This document shows, in pieces, positions 50,175-59,944 of a stretch of 64,000 bases of DNA; position 1 is the first letter of the stretch; the number at the start of each line of letters is the position of its first letter. Where the stretch lies: contig JAFKJK010000017.1 in assembly GCA_017306015.1 (NCBI GenBank), positions 50,012 through 114,011 on the forward strand, read 5' to 3'. The notes beneath the pieces are model-generated. The model searched no databases and was not told the DNA's origin. It saw nothing but the letters and a program-made list of their open reading frames with translations. The position numbers and the translations under genes are program-made. This stretch comes from Propionibacteriaceae bacterium (GTDB lineage Bacteria; Actinomycetota; Actinomycetes; Propionibacteriales; Propionibacteriaceae).

Positions 50175-53100
50175 CTACTTCACCTTCGCGGAGAACTTGC
50201 CAGCGCTCCACGCGGAGTAGTAGGCCACTCCAGCCACGGTCTTGTAGGCCCGAATCGAGACCTCGTAGACCTTGCCCTTCTTCAGCTTCTTGATCGTGAT
50301 GCTGGACTTCGAAGCTGACAGGGTGACCCTCGTCCAGGAGGACGCACCCTTGATCCGGTAGTCGACCTGGTACTTGGTCACCTGGCTCGCAGGCAGCTTC
50401 TTGAAGGAGGCGGTCAGGCTCTTCTTGCCGACCTTGACCTTCGTGATGCTGGTGCTCTTCGGCAGGATGTTGAACTCCAGCACCTTCGTGCCGGTGTAGT
50501 CGCCCTTGCCGACGATGGTGACCGAGCCCTTGCCCACCGCGGTGTTCGCACCGACGTTGGAGATGGTGAAGTCGATACCTTCGTAGAGTCGCCTGCTGTC
50601 AATGGTGATGCCGAACCCGTACGTGATCGGCGAGCCGACGTACACCCGATCCGCCACCGTGAGCTGGGCGTTCGCCGAGTCCAGCGCGATGCGTCCACCC
50701 GTGGACGGTGCGCTGAAGATGGCGTCCAGCAGCTTCGCGGCCGAGGCCTGGAGCTGGGCGACGGTGGAGGCCGGGTTGTCGGCCACCTTCTTCGCCTCGT
50801 CCGCTGCGGCCAGCATGGCCGTGTAGGACGCGGCAGTGAACGACGCCGGATCGAGGGCCTGAGCCTTCGCGATCACGCCCTTCAGGGCGGCGACCGCCGC
50901 GACCCGCGCGGATGGCGTGTCGAGCAGGACGAGCTTGTCCTTCGCGGCCGAAACCGCATCCTCGAGCGCAGCCTGCGCGTTGTCCAGGACCTTCTGGTCC
51001 TTCGCGGTCAACGCGGCCTTGGCATCCGCGATCGCCTTCAGCAACCCGCTGCTCTCGACGGAGGCCGGCGTTGCGGACGTGGCGAGCGCCTCGGCAGCAG
51101 CGATGGCTGCACTGAGCGTCGAGTTGTCCGCGGCCAGCGAGCCGTTGGCAACCACGGTCACCTCGGCGGCACCGGAGACCTTGACGCCGTCGATGCTGCC
51201 AACGGCGGTGACCCGGACCTTGCCGACCTTGGTGGCGCTGAGGACGCCCTCGGGCGTGATCTTCGCACCGGCGGTGTTCTCGTCCATGGGGGCGATCAGG
51301 TAGGTGACCGAGGTCGCCTGAGCGCTCTCCGGGACGAGGGCCAGCTGCGCGCCCATCGGGATCGATGCCGCGTTCTGCAGTTCGACCGTCTGGTCGGCCA
51401 TGTCGACGACCGGTGCCGGCGACGAGCCCGGACCGTTCACGACGACCGCGTAGGAGTCGGACTTGGTGTCGCCCAGTGCGGTGACCTTCGCCGTGATGGT
51501 GGCGATGCCCACGCCCTTTGCCGAGACCGCGCCGGTCTTGTCAACGGCAGCGACTGACGGGTCGGAGCTGGAGTACTCCACCTTGACGCTGCGGCTGTTC
51601 AGGTCGAAGAAGGTCTGGTCGTTCTTCGATGCCGACAGGTTGGAGTGGATGACCGTGTTCGGTGCCGCGGTGTTGAGCACCGTGCCATCGTTCACTGCGG
51701 CCACCACGTCCAGGTACGGCGTCGGGTCGGCGGTCAGCTTGAAGGTCTTGGTCGGACCGGAGTTGACCTGGGGGCCGACCTGCAGCTTCCAGGTGCCCTT
51801 GTCCCACGTCGCCTTGTGGGCGCCGGCGTCCCAGAACCACAGATCCTTCACCGGGACCTTGATGGTCACGGTCTTGGTCTCCATGGCACCGAGGGCCACC
51901 TTGCTGAAGCCCTTGAGCTGGCGCTTCGGCCGGTCCACACCGTCGGAGTTCGGGGCGGTGACGTACAGCTGGACGGTCTCCTTGCCGGGGGTGTTGCTGG
52001 AGTTCGTCACGTCCACCTGCGCGGTGATGGTGTCATCGCCGGTGTAGGAGGACTGGTCGAGCTTCAGGTCGCCGTAGGAGAACTTCGAGTACGACATGCC
52101 GTAGCCGAAGTTGTAGGACACGTCACCGGTGAAGTACTGGTACGTGCGTCCCTTGCTGGTCGCGCTGCTGCCACCCGGGGTGATGCTGTAGTCCCAGACG
52201 CTGCCGAGTTGCTTGGCATCGGAGTACCAGGTGAACGGAAGCCGACCGGACGGGTTGACCTTGCCGAACAGGATCTCGCCGGCAGCGACACCCTGGGACT
52301 GACCGTTGTAGTTCGTCCAGACGATCGACGGGACGTTCTTCTCGGCCTTGAAGGTCTCGATGTTCATCTGTCCCACCGACTGCACCCAGGCGATGGTGCG
52401 CTTGTTGAGCGCCGCGACCTTCTTGACGACCTGGTCCTGGAACCTCGGGAAGTCGATGTTGACGCGGTCCATCTCCTCCGCAGCCTCTGCGTTGGTGGTG
52501 CCGATCATCACGATCACCGCGTCGGCAGCGGAGATCTGGGCTTCCTGTGTGGTGGAGAGGTCGTAGGCCCACGGGTGACCCGCGGTGCCGGCCTCGCCAT
52601 AGGCGCCCAGGGTGCCGTTGTTGTACACGAAGTACAGGTCGTGGACGCCGCCGGTCGCAGCCGCAGCCAGCGCGCTGTCCGGGACGGTGCCACACGTGGA
52701 CGCCACGCCCTCGGCGGGGATGGTCGCCACCTTGGTGCCGGTCATCGAGTCGAGGTACACATCGAACACGCCACCCTTGGCAGCGGTCGAGGCGTTCCCG
52801 TTCTGGGTGATGCAGACCGAGTCCACAGTAGAGGCGAGGTCGGCGCGGACGACGATGTAGCCGCCCCAGACCGAGCTGGCCCGCATGTAGTCGTTGTAGC
52901 CCCAGTTGATGCCCATCCAGCCTTCCCACTTGATGAACTGGTCAGGCGCCGGGTTCGGGTTGGTGTTGACGGGGTAGCCGTTCTCGGTGTCGGAGGCCTT
53001 GATGGTCTTGACCACCGTGCCGCCACTCTTGAAGGTGACGTTCTGAACGCCCGGCTTGCCCGAAGGCGTGCCCGGGGTGACGCCGGCACCGACGTAGGTG

Positions 53101-54479
53101 ACGGTGGCGTCCGGGCTGATCTCCTTGGCCACCTGCTCGACGCCCTGACGGAACGTCCGGCTGTCGACCGGGCCGTAGCCGGAGTAGCCGCCGGAGACGA
53201 ACTGGTTGCCCAGGTAGCCCACGATGGCGATGTTCTTGGCTTCCTTGCCCAGCGGCAGGCCGCGCAGCGAGTTGCCGTCGACGAAGGAGTTCTTCAGCAG
53301 GACCGGGGCCTCCTCGGACATCTCCAGTGCGGTGGCCTGGTTCTCAGCGGTGGCGAACTTGGCCGCGCGGCTGTACTCCGAACCCTTGTACGGCACCTTG
53401 GAGGCCGGGTCGAACTCGCCCAGCTTGAAGCGGCCGGTGAGCAGTGCGGTGACCTCGGAGTCGAGGTCGGCGTCGCTGACCAGACCGGCGTTGTAGGCGC
53501 CCTGCAGGTAGTCGCGGTAGCTGAAGCCCTGGCAGTCGATGTCAGAGCCGGCCTTCAGCGACCATGCCGTGGCCTCCTCCGGAGTCACGCTGTGATCCCA
53601 GCCCTCCGGAACCCACTTGTGCCGCAGGAACTCGTCCTTGATCGCGGAGCAGTCGGTGGTGATGTAGCCACGGAAGCCCCAGGTGCGCTTGGCCAGATCC
53701 TCGAGGTATTCCTTCGAGGCGGACATCGGCACGCCGTTGACCCGGTTGTAGGCGGTCATGAACGAGTAGGCGCCGACCTCAGGGCTCAGAGCATGCGCGA
53801 AGGCCGGGGTGTAGTACTCCCGGAGTTCCCGCTCGGTGATGACCGAGTTGCCGCTGCGCCGGTCGGACTCGGAGTTGTTCGCCAGGAAGTGCTTGGGCGT
53901 CGAGACGGTCTTCAGGTACTTCGGGTCGTCGCCCTGCATGCCCTTGATGAACTGCTCGCCGACCTGTCCGACCAGGTACGGGTCCTCGCTGTAGGACTCG
54001 TCGGCGCGGCCCCAGCGGGGGTCGCGGTAGATGTTCAGGGTCGGAGACCAGTAGCTCAGACCCTTGTTCTGGGTGTTGTTCAGAACCCGCGCCTCGTCGC
54101 CGATGATGGTGCCGAGCTTGGAGATCAGGCTGCGGTTCCAGGTCGAGGCGATCGCGGTGGCGGACGGGAACATGGTGGTGCCGGACGCCATGACGCCGTG
54201 CAGCGCCTCGTTCCAGTAGTTGTAGGACGGCAGCTCGAGTCGACTGATCGCGGGCGCCGTATCGCGCAACTGGTTGATCTTCTCGGCCACGGTCATCTGC
54301 GACACCAGCGCAGCGGCCCGCTCCTCGAAGCTCAGGGACGTGTTCTTCCACGCCGGGGTGTCAGCCGCCTGTGCTGTCTGCACAACCGGCAACGCCGTCA
54401 GGGTCAGGCCCGCCGCCACCAGGGAGATGACCAGGGCCCGTCCCGTTTTGCGGCGACGAGTGAATCTCTTCAAACTCAT
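50175..54479 (-). CDS. Secreted multidomain glycoside hydrolase family 3 enzyme, likely beta-xylosidase
   Basis: 1,434 residues. A signal peptide (ending around TAQAADTPA, residue 40) precedes the GH3 domain with KHFLANNSESDRR and the nucleophile Asp276 in GYITTDCSAI. A ~150-residue carbohydrate-binding-like insert follows (IKWEGWMGINWGYNDYM), then the second GH3 lobe and an FnIII-like domain (YQYFTGDVSYNFGYGMSYS). Big_2-like (YSSSDPSVAAVDKTGAVSAK), alpha-helical FIVAR-like (SGLLKAIADAKAALTAKDQK) and terminal Fn3 domains come last. With the xylose genes near by, a xylan oligosaccharide-acting enzyme is inferred. A likely transcript also includes the gene at 54629. Confidence 0.87.
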   Translation of the reverse strand: MSLKRFTRRRKTGRALVISLVAAGLTLTALPVVQTAQAADTPAWKNTSLSFEERAAALVSQMTVAEKINQLRDTAPAISRLELPSYNYWNEALHGVMASGTTMFPSATAIASTWNRSLISKLGTIIGDEARVLNNTQNKGLSYWSPTLNIYRDPRWGRADESYSEDPYLVGQVGEQFIKGMQGDDPKYLKTVSTPKHFLANNSESDRRSGNSVITERELREYYTPAFAHALSPEVGAYSFMTAYNRVNGVPMSASKEYLEDLAKRTWGFRGYITTDCSAIKDEFLRHKWVPEGWDHSVTPEEATAWSLKAGSDIDCQGFSYRDYLQGAYNAGLVSDADLDSEVTALLTGRFKLGEFDPASKVPYKGSEYSRAAKFATAENQATALEMSEEAPVLLKNSFVDGNSLRGLPLGKEAKNIAIVGYLGNQFVSGGYSGYGPVDSRTFRQGVEQVAKEISPDATVTYVGAGVTPGTPSGKPGVQNVTFKSGGTVVKTIKASDTENGYPVNTNPNPAPDQFIKWEGWMGINWGYNDYMRASSVWGGYIVVRADLASTVDSVCITQNGNASTAAKGGVFDVYLDSMTGTKVATIPAEGVASTCGTVPDSALAAAATGGVHDLYFVYNNGTLGAYGEAGTAGHPWAYDLSTTQEAQISAADAVIVMIGTTNAEAAEEMDRVNIDFPRFQDQVVKKVAALNKRTIAWVQSVGQMNIETFKAEKNVPSIVWTNYNGQSQGVAAGEILFGKVNPSGRLPFTWYSDAKQLGSVWDYSITPGGSSATSKGRTYQYFTGDVSYNFGYGMSYSKFSYGDLKLDQSSYTGDDTITAQVDVTNSSNTPGKETVQLYVTAPNSDGVDRPKRQLKGFSKVALGAMETKTVTIKVPVKDLWFWDAGAHKATWDKGTWKLQVGPQVNSGPTKTFKLTADPTPYLDVVAAVNDGTVLNTAAPNTVIHSNLSASKNDQTFFDLNSRSVKVEYSSSDPSVAAVDKTGAVSAKGVGIATITAKVTALGDTKSDSYAVVVNGPGSSPAPVVDMADQTVELQNAASIPMGAQLALVPESAQATSVTYLIAPMDENTAGAKITPEGVLSATKVGKVRVTAVGSIDGVKVSGAAEVTVVANGSLAADNSTLSAAIAAAEALATSATPASVESSGLLKAIADAKAALTAKDQKVLDNAQAALEDAVSAAKDKLVLLDTPSARVAAVAALKGVIAKAQALDPASFTAASYTAMLAAADEAKKVADNPASTVAQLQASAAKLLDAIFSAPSTGGRIALDSANAQLTVADRVYVGSPITYGFGITIDSRRLYEGIDFTISNVGANTAVGKGSVTIVGKGDYTGTKVLEFNILPKSTSITKVKVGKKSLTASFKKLPASQVTKYQVDYRIKGASSWTRVTLSASKSSITIKKLKKGKVYEVSIRAYKTVAGVAYYSAWSAGKFSAKVK

Positions 54480-54628
54480 TTCTCCACTTCCTTGGGTAGG
54501 GATGTTGTCCGTCCGCCGATCTCTGCGAGTTTCGGCCCATGCCTTGGCGATGCTTCTCCGTTGAGTCTCCTGCCAATGCTCCGCACCGGACCATCGGTTG
54601 GACGGACCAGCCCGGTGCGGGAGAATCG

Positions 54629-57040
54629 TTATTTCACACTGACGGTGTACTTCTTGCTCTTTCCGCCAGCCTTGATGGTGATGGTCGCCTTACCCTTCTT
54701 CTTCGCCGAGAGTGAACCGACCGGATCCACGGCGACGACCGAGGCCTTGGACGAGGAGTAGGTGATCTTCGCGCCTGGAGCCGACGTCGGGGAGAATTTC
54801 GCGACGATGAAAGCGGTGGCGCCGACCTTCATGGTCTTGGGCACTTTCGCCGACACCGACTTGACTTTCGTCTTCGACTTCTTCGCAAGCACCGTGACGG
54901 TGATGGACGTCGCTTTACCGCCCGCGGTTGCCGTGATCTTTGTGGACCCGGCCGCGATTCCCTTGATCGAGCCGGTTGCCGAAACGGTGGCCACAGCGGC
55001 ATTGGCCGACGTCCAGCTCACCGCGACCACCTTTCCGCTGGCCTCGTAGCCGCGGACCGGAATGGCGACGCTCGAGCCCTTGACGACGGTGACCGCGGAC
55101 TGGCCGGCCTTGATGACCGCCACTGGCTGCGGGCTGACCGTCAGGGCGACGGTCACACTCGCCGTCCCACCGCTGTAGGCCGCGGTGATCGTCGCCTGGT
55201 GGACGCCGACACCGAGTCCGGCCGCCGCCGTCACCCGTACGCTCAGCGACGCCCCAGGATCGAGGGTGCCGGAGCGGGTCTCGACCGCGAAGGCGGAGGG
55301 ATCCGAGGACGAGACCCCGTACAGGACGGCCGGCGCCGAGCCGGTGTTGGTGATGCTCAGGTCCTGGCCCACGGCGCCGTAGGCACCGACGGTGACCACC
55401 GGCAGCGGCGGCACGGCCAGCGCGAGCTCGGGGATGCCCCTGACGGTGAAGGACAGCGGCACCGTCGCGCTCAGGCCGGACCCGTACGACAGGGTCAGGG
55501 TCGCCGTGTGGGTACCCACTGCCAAGCCGTCCGCCGGTCGCACCGTGATCGAGGAGTCACTGCCACCCGCCGGCACCGTCACCGCCGCCGGCTTGCTGAC
55601 GGTGAAGGAGCCGCTCGGGCTCACCGAGGCCGCAGTGACCGTTGCGGGGCTTCCGCCGGTGTTCTTCACGGTGACGGAGACCGCAGCCTGAGCCGAATAG
55701 CCCCAGGTGACCTCGCCGAAGCTCGGCGCGGACGCCGAGAGCTTGGCCGGATCGGGCGCCGGCACGTAGGCGGTGGCGTCCGCGCCGGTGTAGGCCAGCG
55801 TGGCCCGGTAGGTCGTGGTGGTGCCGCCGGCGGTCACCGCGATCGAGTAGCTCTTCGGATACGGCAGGAACAGGTAAAGGGCGTTGTCGGAGGCATGGTT
55901 GGCGGACACCGTGAAGGGGATCGCCGACCCGCCGTCGGGCGTCACGACCACCTGGGAGACGCCCGCGGCGTTGGGGACGGTCACCTGGGCGAGGGCATCG
56001 GAGCCGTTCCGCGGAGTCGGGGTGAAGGCGGCTGCCTGCCGCGGCGAGAGCTTCACCGTGCCGCCGGTGATGGTCAGCGTCCCCGGCGCGCCGTCCGAAC
56101 CCTGGTCCTCGGCCCCGCCACCGCCGCCACGGCCCCCACCGATCGCCGCGGAGTAGCGGAGTCCCGACTCACCGGTGACCGTGCTGCCGGCCGAGGTCGC
56201 CGTCACGGTGCCGCCCGAGATGGTGACGTCGCCGCCGGCGCCGCCGGGTGAGTCCTTGAGGTAGCCGTTGACGGCGTCCTCGCCGATGCCGCCGCCGATG
56301 CCAGGACCAGCCTTGGCCGAGGCGTTCACCACCCCGCCGCTGATCTCGACGGTGCAGCCGGCGCCGAACCGGCCGCCACCGATGGCCGCTCCCGTGGGGT
56401 ACGCGCTCGGGATGGTCGCGTTGACGGTACCTCCGGTGATCGCGAGGGTGCCGCAGCTCGCGTCGGTCACGCCGGAGAGGACGATCGGCTTGCGCGGGTC
56501 GATGAGTGCTGCGTTCCCGTCACCACCGATGGCAGCGGCATTGCCGGTACCGGTGGCGTCCAGCCGACCGGCGGTGCTGGCGGCGCCGATCACGGCGGTC
56601 GCGTCGACGGGGATGCCCAGCCCGGGTCGGGTCGCCGAGCCGGTCAGGCCGCTGGTGCCGACCAGGGTGAACTCCGCGTGGGCCCCGGAGGCCAGCTGGA
56701 TCGCCGCGCTGTCGGATCCCGCGGAGACGGCGACCCCCTGCAGGGTGATCTTCCGCGGCGCCTGGACGGTTCCGCCGGTGACAGTGATGACGCGTCCGGA
56801 CGCGGCGGTGCCCGTGAGTGCCACGTCCCCGGCGATCGTGAGGTCGTCGGTGGCTCCGGGGCCGGAGACGCTGAATGCGCCACCGCTCGCGGAGGCGCTC
56901 GCAGTCAGGTCGGCGGTAGCCAGGTCGATCGCGGACGCGGCCTGGGCCGGCACCGTCGTCATCGTCCCGACGACCAGTGCCGTCATGGTTGCGCCCACCA
57001 CTGTGCGAAGCGGGGCTGAGCTGCAACGGGTGCTCGACAC
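54629..57040 (-). CDS. Secreted Big-domain surface protein
   Basis: 803 residues. After a signal peptide (TALVVGTMTTVPAQAASA) comes a ~340-residue Gly/Thr-rich region with repeating ITGGTV and AIGGG turns (GTLAITGGTVNA, EISGGVVNAS, TISGGTVTAT), suggesting a parallel beta helix. Two Ig-like segments and Big_2-like domains follow (VSWTSANAAVATVSATGSIK). The C-terminus is Lys-rich (KKKGKATITIKAGGKSKKYT). GTG 57040 follows AAGGAGG. No catalytic motif is seen. It is upstream of the GH3 gene by 149 bp on the same strand, perhaps a binding or wall-attached partner. Confidence 0.78.
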   Translation of the reverse strand: MSSTRCSSAPLRTVVGATMTALVVGTMTTVPAQAASAIDLATADLTASASASGGAFSVSGPGATDDLTIAGDVALTGTAASGRVITVTGGTVQAPRKITLQGVAVSAGSDSAAIQLASGAHAEFTLVGTSGLTGSATRPGLGIPVDATAVIGAASTAGRLDATGTGNAAAIGGDGNAALIDPRKPIVLSGVTDASCGTLAITGGTVNATIPSAYPTGAAIGGGRFGAGCTVEISGGVVNASAKAGPGIGGGIGEDAVNGYLKDSPGGAGGDVTISGGTVTATSAGSTVTGESGLRYSAAIGGGRGGGGGAEDQGSDGAPGTLTITGGTVKLSPRQAAAFTPTPRNGSDALAQVTVPNAAGVSQVVVTPDGGSAIPFTVSANHASDNALYLFLPYPKSYSIAVTAGGTTTTYRATLAYTGADATAYVPAPDPAKLSASAPSFGEVTWGYSAQAAVSVTVKNTGGSPATVTAASVSPSGSFTVSKPAAVTVPAGGSDSSITVRPADGLAVGTHTATLTLSYGSGLSATVPLSFTVRGIPELALAVPPLPVVTVGAYGAVGQDLSITNTGSAPAVLYGVSSSDPSAFAVETRSGTLDPGASLSVRVTAAAGLGVGVHQATITAAYSGGTASVTVALTVSPQPVAVIKAGQSAVTVVKGSSVAIPVRGYEASGKVVAVSWTSANAAVATVSATGSIKGIAAGSTKITATAGGKATSITVTVLAKKSKTKVKSVSAKVPKTMKVGATAFIVAKFSPTSAPGAKITYSSSKASVVAVDPVGSLSAKKKGKATITIKAGGKSKKYTVSVK

Positions 57041-57516
57041 TTGCTCGTTCCTCCTTGAACGCCTAGGCCACGGCCTCATGGACGGGTGATTTGTGGTGGT
57101 TCACACCATATTGGCGCCGATCGCGGCAGGCCAATCGCCCAAACATCGATGCGGGGGGTCAAACGGGGTGAAAAGCGGGGTGAAAACCGGGTCACAGCTT
57201 GTCTGAGCCAGCAGCCCGGCTAAAGGACTCCGGGGGGCCAGCTGGCGACGCTGACCTTTGCCTCCGTAGTGAGAGCGCTATCACTGCGGACGACCGCCGT
57301 ACTGCGCGACATCACGTCGTCCGGACGTGCCAGTGGACGCGGTCCACCCCGGACTGCGGTCCCGCACTGCCCACGGAGCCGGAAGGGCGGCTCGCGATGG
57401 CTGAGCGCTGCCCAGCAGGACGGCCTGGATCCCGCTTTTGTTGCCGATCTCGACGTTGCTCGACGGTGCGTGACCGCGCCGGGGCCGCGGTGGCCGCAGC
57501 CACCGGGTGCACGGTC
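57041..57516. other. 476-bp intergenic region upstream of the surface protein gene
   Basis: Between the surface protein start and the ROK gene end. It contains a LacI-type palindrome (57268-57285) and a TGGTG/CACCA inverted repeat at 57094-57108, close to the surface protein start. The rest is not recognised. Confidence 0.45.
57268..57285. promoter_or_regulatory. Candidate LacI-family operator
   Basis: AGTGAGAGCGCTATCACT: two AGTGA arms around the AGCGCT core, of the kind bound by LacI/GalR regulators. It is 228 bp upstream of the surface protein start (57040, minus); no LacI gene is in the window. Confidence 0.45.
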
Positions 57517-58686
57517 TCAGGCGGCTACGGAGACCGGGTCGTTCAGCAGCGTATGGAAGGCCAGCCCGGCGGCGCCGATCATCAGCAGGTCGCCGCCGAG
57601 TTCCGCCGGAGTGATCTCCACCCCCTCCAGGGACGGAGCGAGGGCGGAGGCGGCAACGGCCGCGGCCAGCTTGCCGGGGTCGTACGCCTGGAGGACGGCG
57701 AGGAACCCGCCGAGGGCGATCACTTCCGGATTGAAGAGGTTGATCGCAGAGGCCAGCGCCGTCGCCAGGTGCTCGAGCTGACGGTTGACGATCGCGCTCA
57801 CCGCCGCCGAGCGATCGGACAACAGTGCGGCCTCGAACTGCGCCGGCTCCGCGCGGGGCAGACCGAGCGCCTCCATCAGTTCCGCACGGGTGACCTCGGC
57901 CTCGAGCGTGCCCCGGATGCCGGCGGAGTCCGTCACCGACGAACTGGACACCCGGATGTGGCCGAGTTCCCCGGCATGGCCGCTCATCCCGCCGAGCAGA
58001 GCGCCGTCGGCGATGACCCCGCCACCGATGCCGGACGCGCCTCCGTTGACGTAGATCAGGTTGCGATGCGCACGGCCGGCACCGAACTCGTGCTCAGCCA
58101 GCGCACCCAGGGCCGCGTCGTTCGCCACCGCGACCGGATAGCCGGTGGCGGCGGCGAGGGCGGCACCGAACGGCTCGTCGTGCCAGTCCAGGTGCGGCGC
58201 GTTCCGGACCACCCCGTCGCCGGTGCGGACCTGACCGGGCACGGCCACGCCCACGCCGACGACGAGCAGACCGTCCAGCTCATGGCGCATGCCCGCGATC
58301 ACGGCGGAGGTGATGCTCAGCACCTCGGACGCGGTGGGGATCCGGTCACACTCGTGCCGGATCACCCGCCGGACGTTCCCGTCCAGTCCGACCAGCCCGA
58401 TCGTGAGGGCGTCGATCTCCGGGTTGACCGCGATCGCCGTCACCTCGGGACGAATCGACACCACCGGGCTGGGCCTGCCGACCTGGCCGAGCGAGTCGGA
58501 CTCCCCCTCGGAGACGAGACCCAGCGCGCTGAGGTCCGCCACCAGGCTGGCGATCGTCGAGCGGTTGCGCCCGGTGCGTTTGCTCAACGCAGCTCGGGAC
58601 GCGGGCCCGCCTCGGTACAGAATCCCCAGTATGGTGGCCAGATTCGTGCGCCGAATGCTCTCGGTGGTGCCTACCGGGATCGCCAT
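57517..58686 (-). CDS. ROK-family transcriptional regulator, XylR-like
   Basis: 389 residues. An N-terminal HTH (SRAALSKRTGRNRSTIASLV) precedes a ROK sugar-binding domain with GVGVAVPGQV, VANDAALGALAEHE, GGASGIGGG and the HxxELGH-like motif (GHAGELGHI). It lacks the cysteines of the ROK zinc finger in this region. It should bind xylose or a related sugar and repress the neighbouring importer and xylA. It lies 55 bp from the 3' end of the xylH-type gene, same strand. Confidence 0.85.
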   Translation of the reverse strand: MAIPVGTTESIRRTNLATILGILYRGGPASRAALSKRTGRNRSTIASLVADLSALGLVSEGESDSLGQVGRPSPVVSIRPEVTAIAVNPEIDALTIGLVGLDGNVRRVIRHECDRIPTASEVLSITSAVIAGMRHELDGLLVVGVGVAVPGQVRTGDGVVRNAPHLDWHDEPFGAALAAATGYPVAVANDAALGALAEHEFGAGRAHRNLIYVNGGASGIGGGVIADGALLGGMSGHAGELGHIRVSSSSVTDSAGIRGTLEAEVTRAELMEALGLPRAEPAQFEAALLSDRSAAVSAIVNRQLEHLATALASAINLFNPEVIALGGFLAVLQAYDPGKLAAAVAASALAPSLEGVEITPAELGGDLLMIGAAGLAFHTLLNDPVSVAA

Positions 58687-58741
58687 GTTCGCTCCGCCCT
58701 CACTTTCCCTGGCAGAGACTACCGCGCGGCAACGGAAGCAA

Positions 58742-59944
58742 TCAGCGGCCGCCGCGCCGCTTGTTGATCAGGTCGAATGCGACTGCCAGGAGAAGCACCA
58801 GCCCCTTGATCGCCATCTGCCAGGCAGCGTCCACGGACAGGATTGACAGGCCCATGTTCAGGACGCCCATGACCAGACCGCCGATTACCGCGCCGGTGAC
58901 CGTGCCGACACCGCCCTGCACGGCTGCGCCGCCAATGAAGACCGCGGCGATGGCGTCGAGTTCGTAGTTCTGGCCGGCCGAAGCGACCGCGCTGCCGGCA
59001 CGAGCGGTGCTGACAATGCCGGCCAATGCCGCGAGCACGCCCATGTTCACGAAGATGGCGAAGTTCACGCGCCGGGTATTCACGCCACTCATGACGGCTG
59101 CGAAGAGGTTGCCGCCCATGGCGTAGATGTGCCGACCGAACACGGAGCGATTCAGGAGGAAGGAGTAGGCGATGATCAGCACCGCGAGAATGATCAGGAT
59201 GATCGGGGCGCCCGAGTAGTTCGCGAGCTGCCAGCACACCGCCATGATCGCCACGACGGCGACGACGATCTTGCCCCAGAACGGGATGCTCGACTCGACC
59301 GGCAGATCCAGCTTCCGGCGTCCGGCGCGTGCCGACATCTGGGTCAGGACCAGGGCAACGCACGCGATCGCGCCGAGGACGAGCGTCAGGATGTCGGTCT
59401 TGCCCATCGTGCCGAGCCAGCCGGGAAGCCAGCCCGCGCCGATCGCCACGAACTCGTTGGGGAGCCCGCCGATGGTGCCGCCCACCAGGAAGATCAGGGT
59501 CAGCCCGCGGAACAGCAGCATGCCGGCCAGGGTGACGATGAACGCTGGTACCCCGACGAAAGCGACCCAGAAGCCCTGCCAGGCTCCCACCGCCGCCCCC
59601 ACCAGGAGTGCCAGCACGACCGCCATCCACCAGGGCAGATGCCACTGGCTCATGGCGAGGCCGCAGACGGCGCCGACCATGGCGACGACCGAGCCCACCG
59701 ACAGGTCGATGTGACCGCCGATGATCACCATCACCATGCCGATCGCCAGGATCAGCACGTACGCGTTCTGCTGGATCAGGTTGTTCACGTTGCCGGGCAT
59801 CAGGAGCCGACCGCCGGTGAGCACCTCGAACAGTCCGATGATCACCACCAGGGCGGCGAGGATGCCGTACTGGCGGAAGTCGACGGCCAGCCGGCTCGTC
59901 TTGGCTGTGGGCATGGTCGGCTCGGTCACGGTGGGCGAGCTCAT
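58742..59944 (-). CDS. xylH: Sugar ABC transporter permease, XylH type
   Basis: 400 residues with about ten hydrophobic helices and typical monosaccharide permease sequence ([17 protein letters not shown], then [20 protein letters not shown]). ATG 59944 overlaps the XylG stop by ATGA; the open frame upstream overlaps xylG and is not used. Works with the XylG- and XylF-type proteins. Confidence 0.87.
   Translation of the reverse strand: MSSPTVTEPTMPTAKTSRLAVDFRQYGILAALVVIIGLFEVLTGGRLLMPGNVNNLIQQNAYVLILAIGMVMVIIGGHIDLSVGSVVAMVGAVCGLAMSQWHLPWWMAVVLALLVGAAVGAWQGFWVAFVGVPAFIVTLAGMLLFRGLTLIFLVGGTIGGLPNEFVAIGAGWLPGWLGTMGKTDILTLVLGAIACVALVLTQMSARAGRRKLDLPVESSIPFWGKIVVAVVAIMAVCWQLANYSGAPIILIILAVLIIAYSFLLNRSVFGRHIYAMGGNLFAAVMSGVNTRRVNFAIFVNMGVLAALAGIVSTARAGSAVASAGQNYELDAIAAVFIGGAAVQGGVGTVTGAVIGGLVMGVLNMGLSILSVDAAWQMAIKGLVLLLAVAFDLINKRRGGR

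Noticed and set aside
51645..54761. A long plus-strand open frame opposite the GH3 gene
   Set aside because: Composition is GC-driven and the opposite strand has a signal peptide and GH3 motifs.
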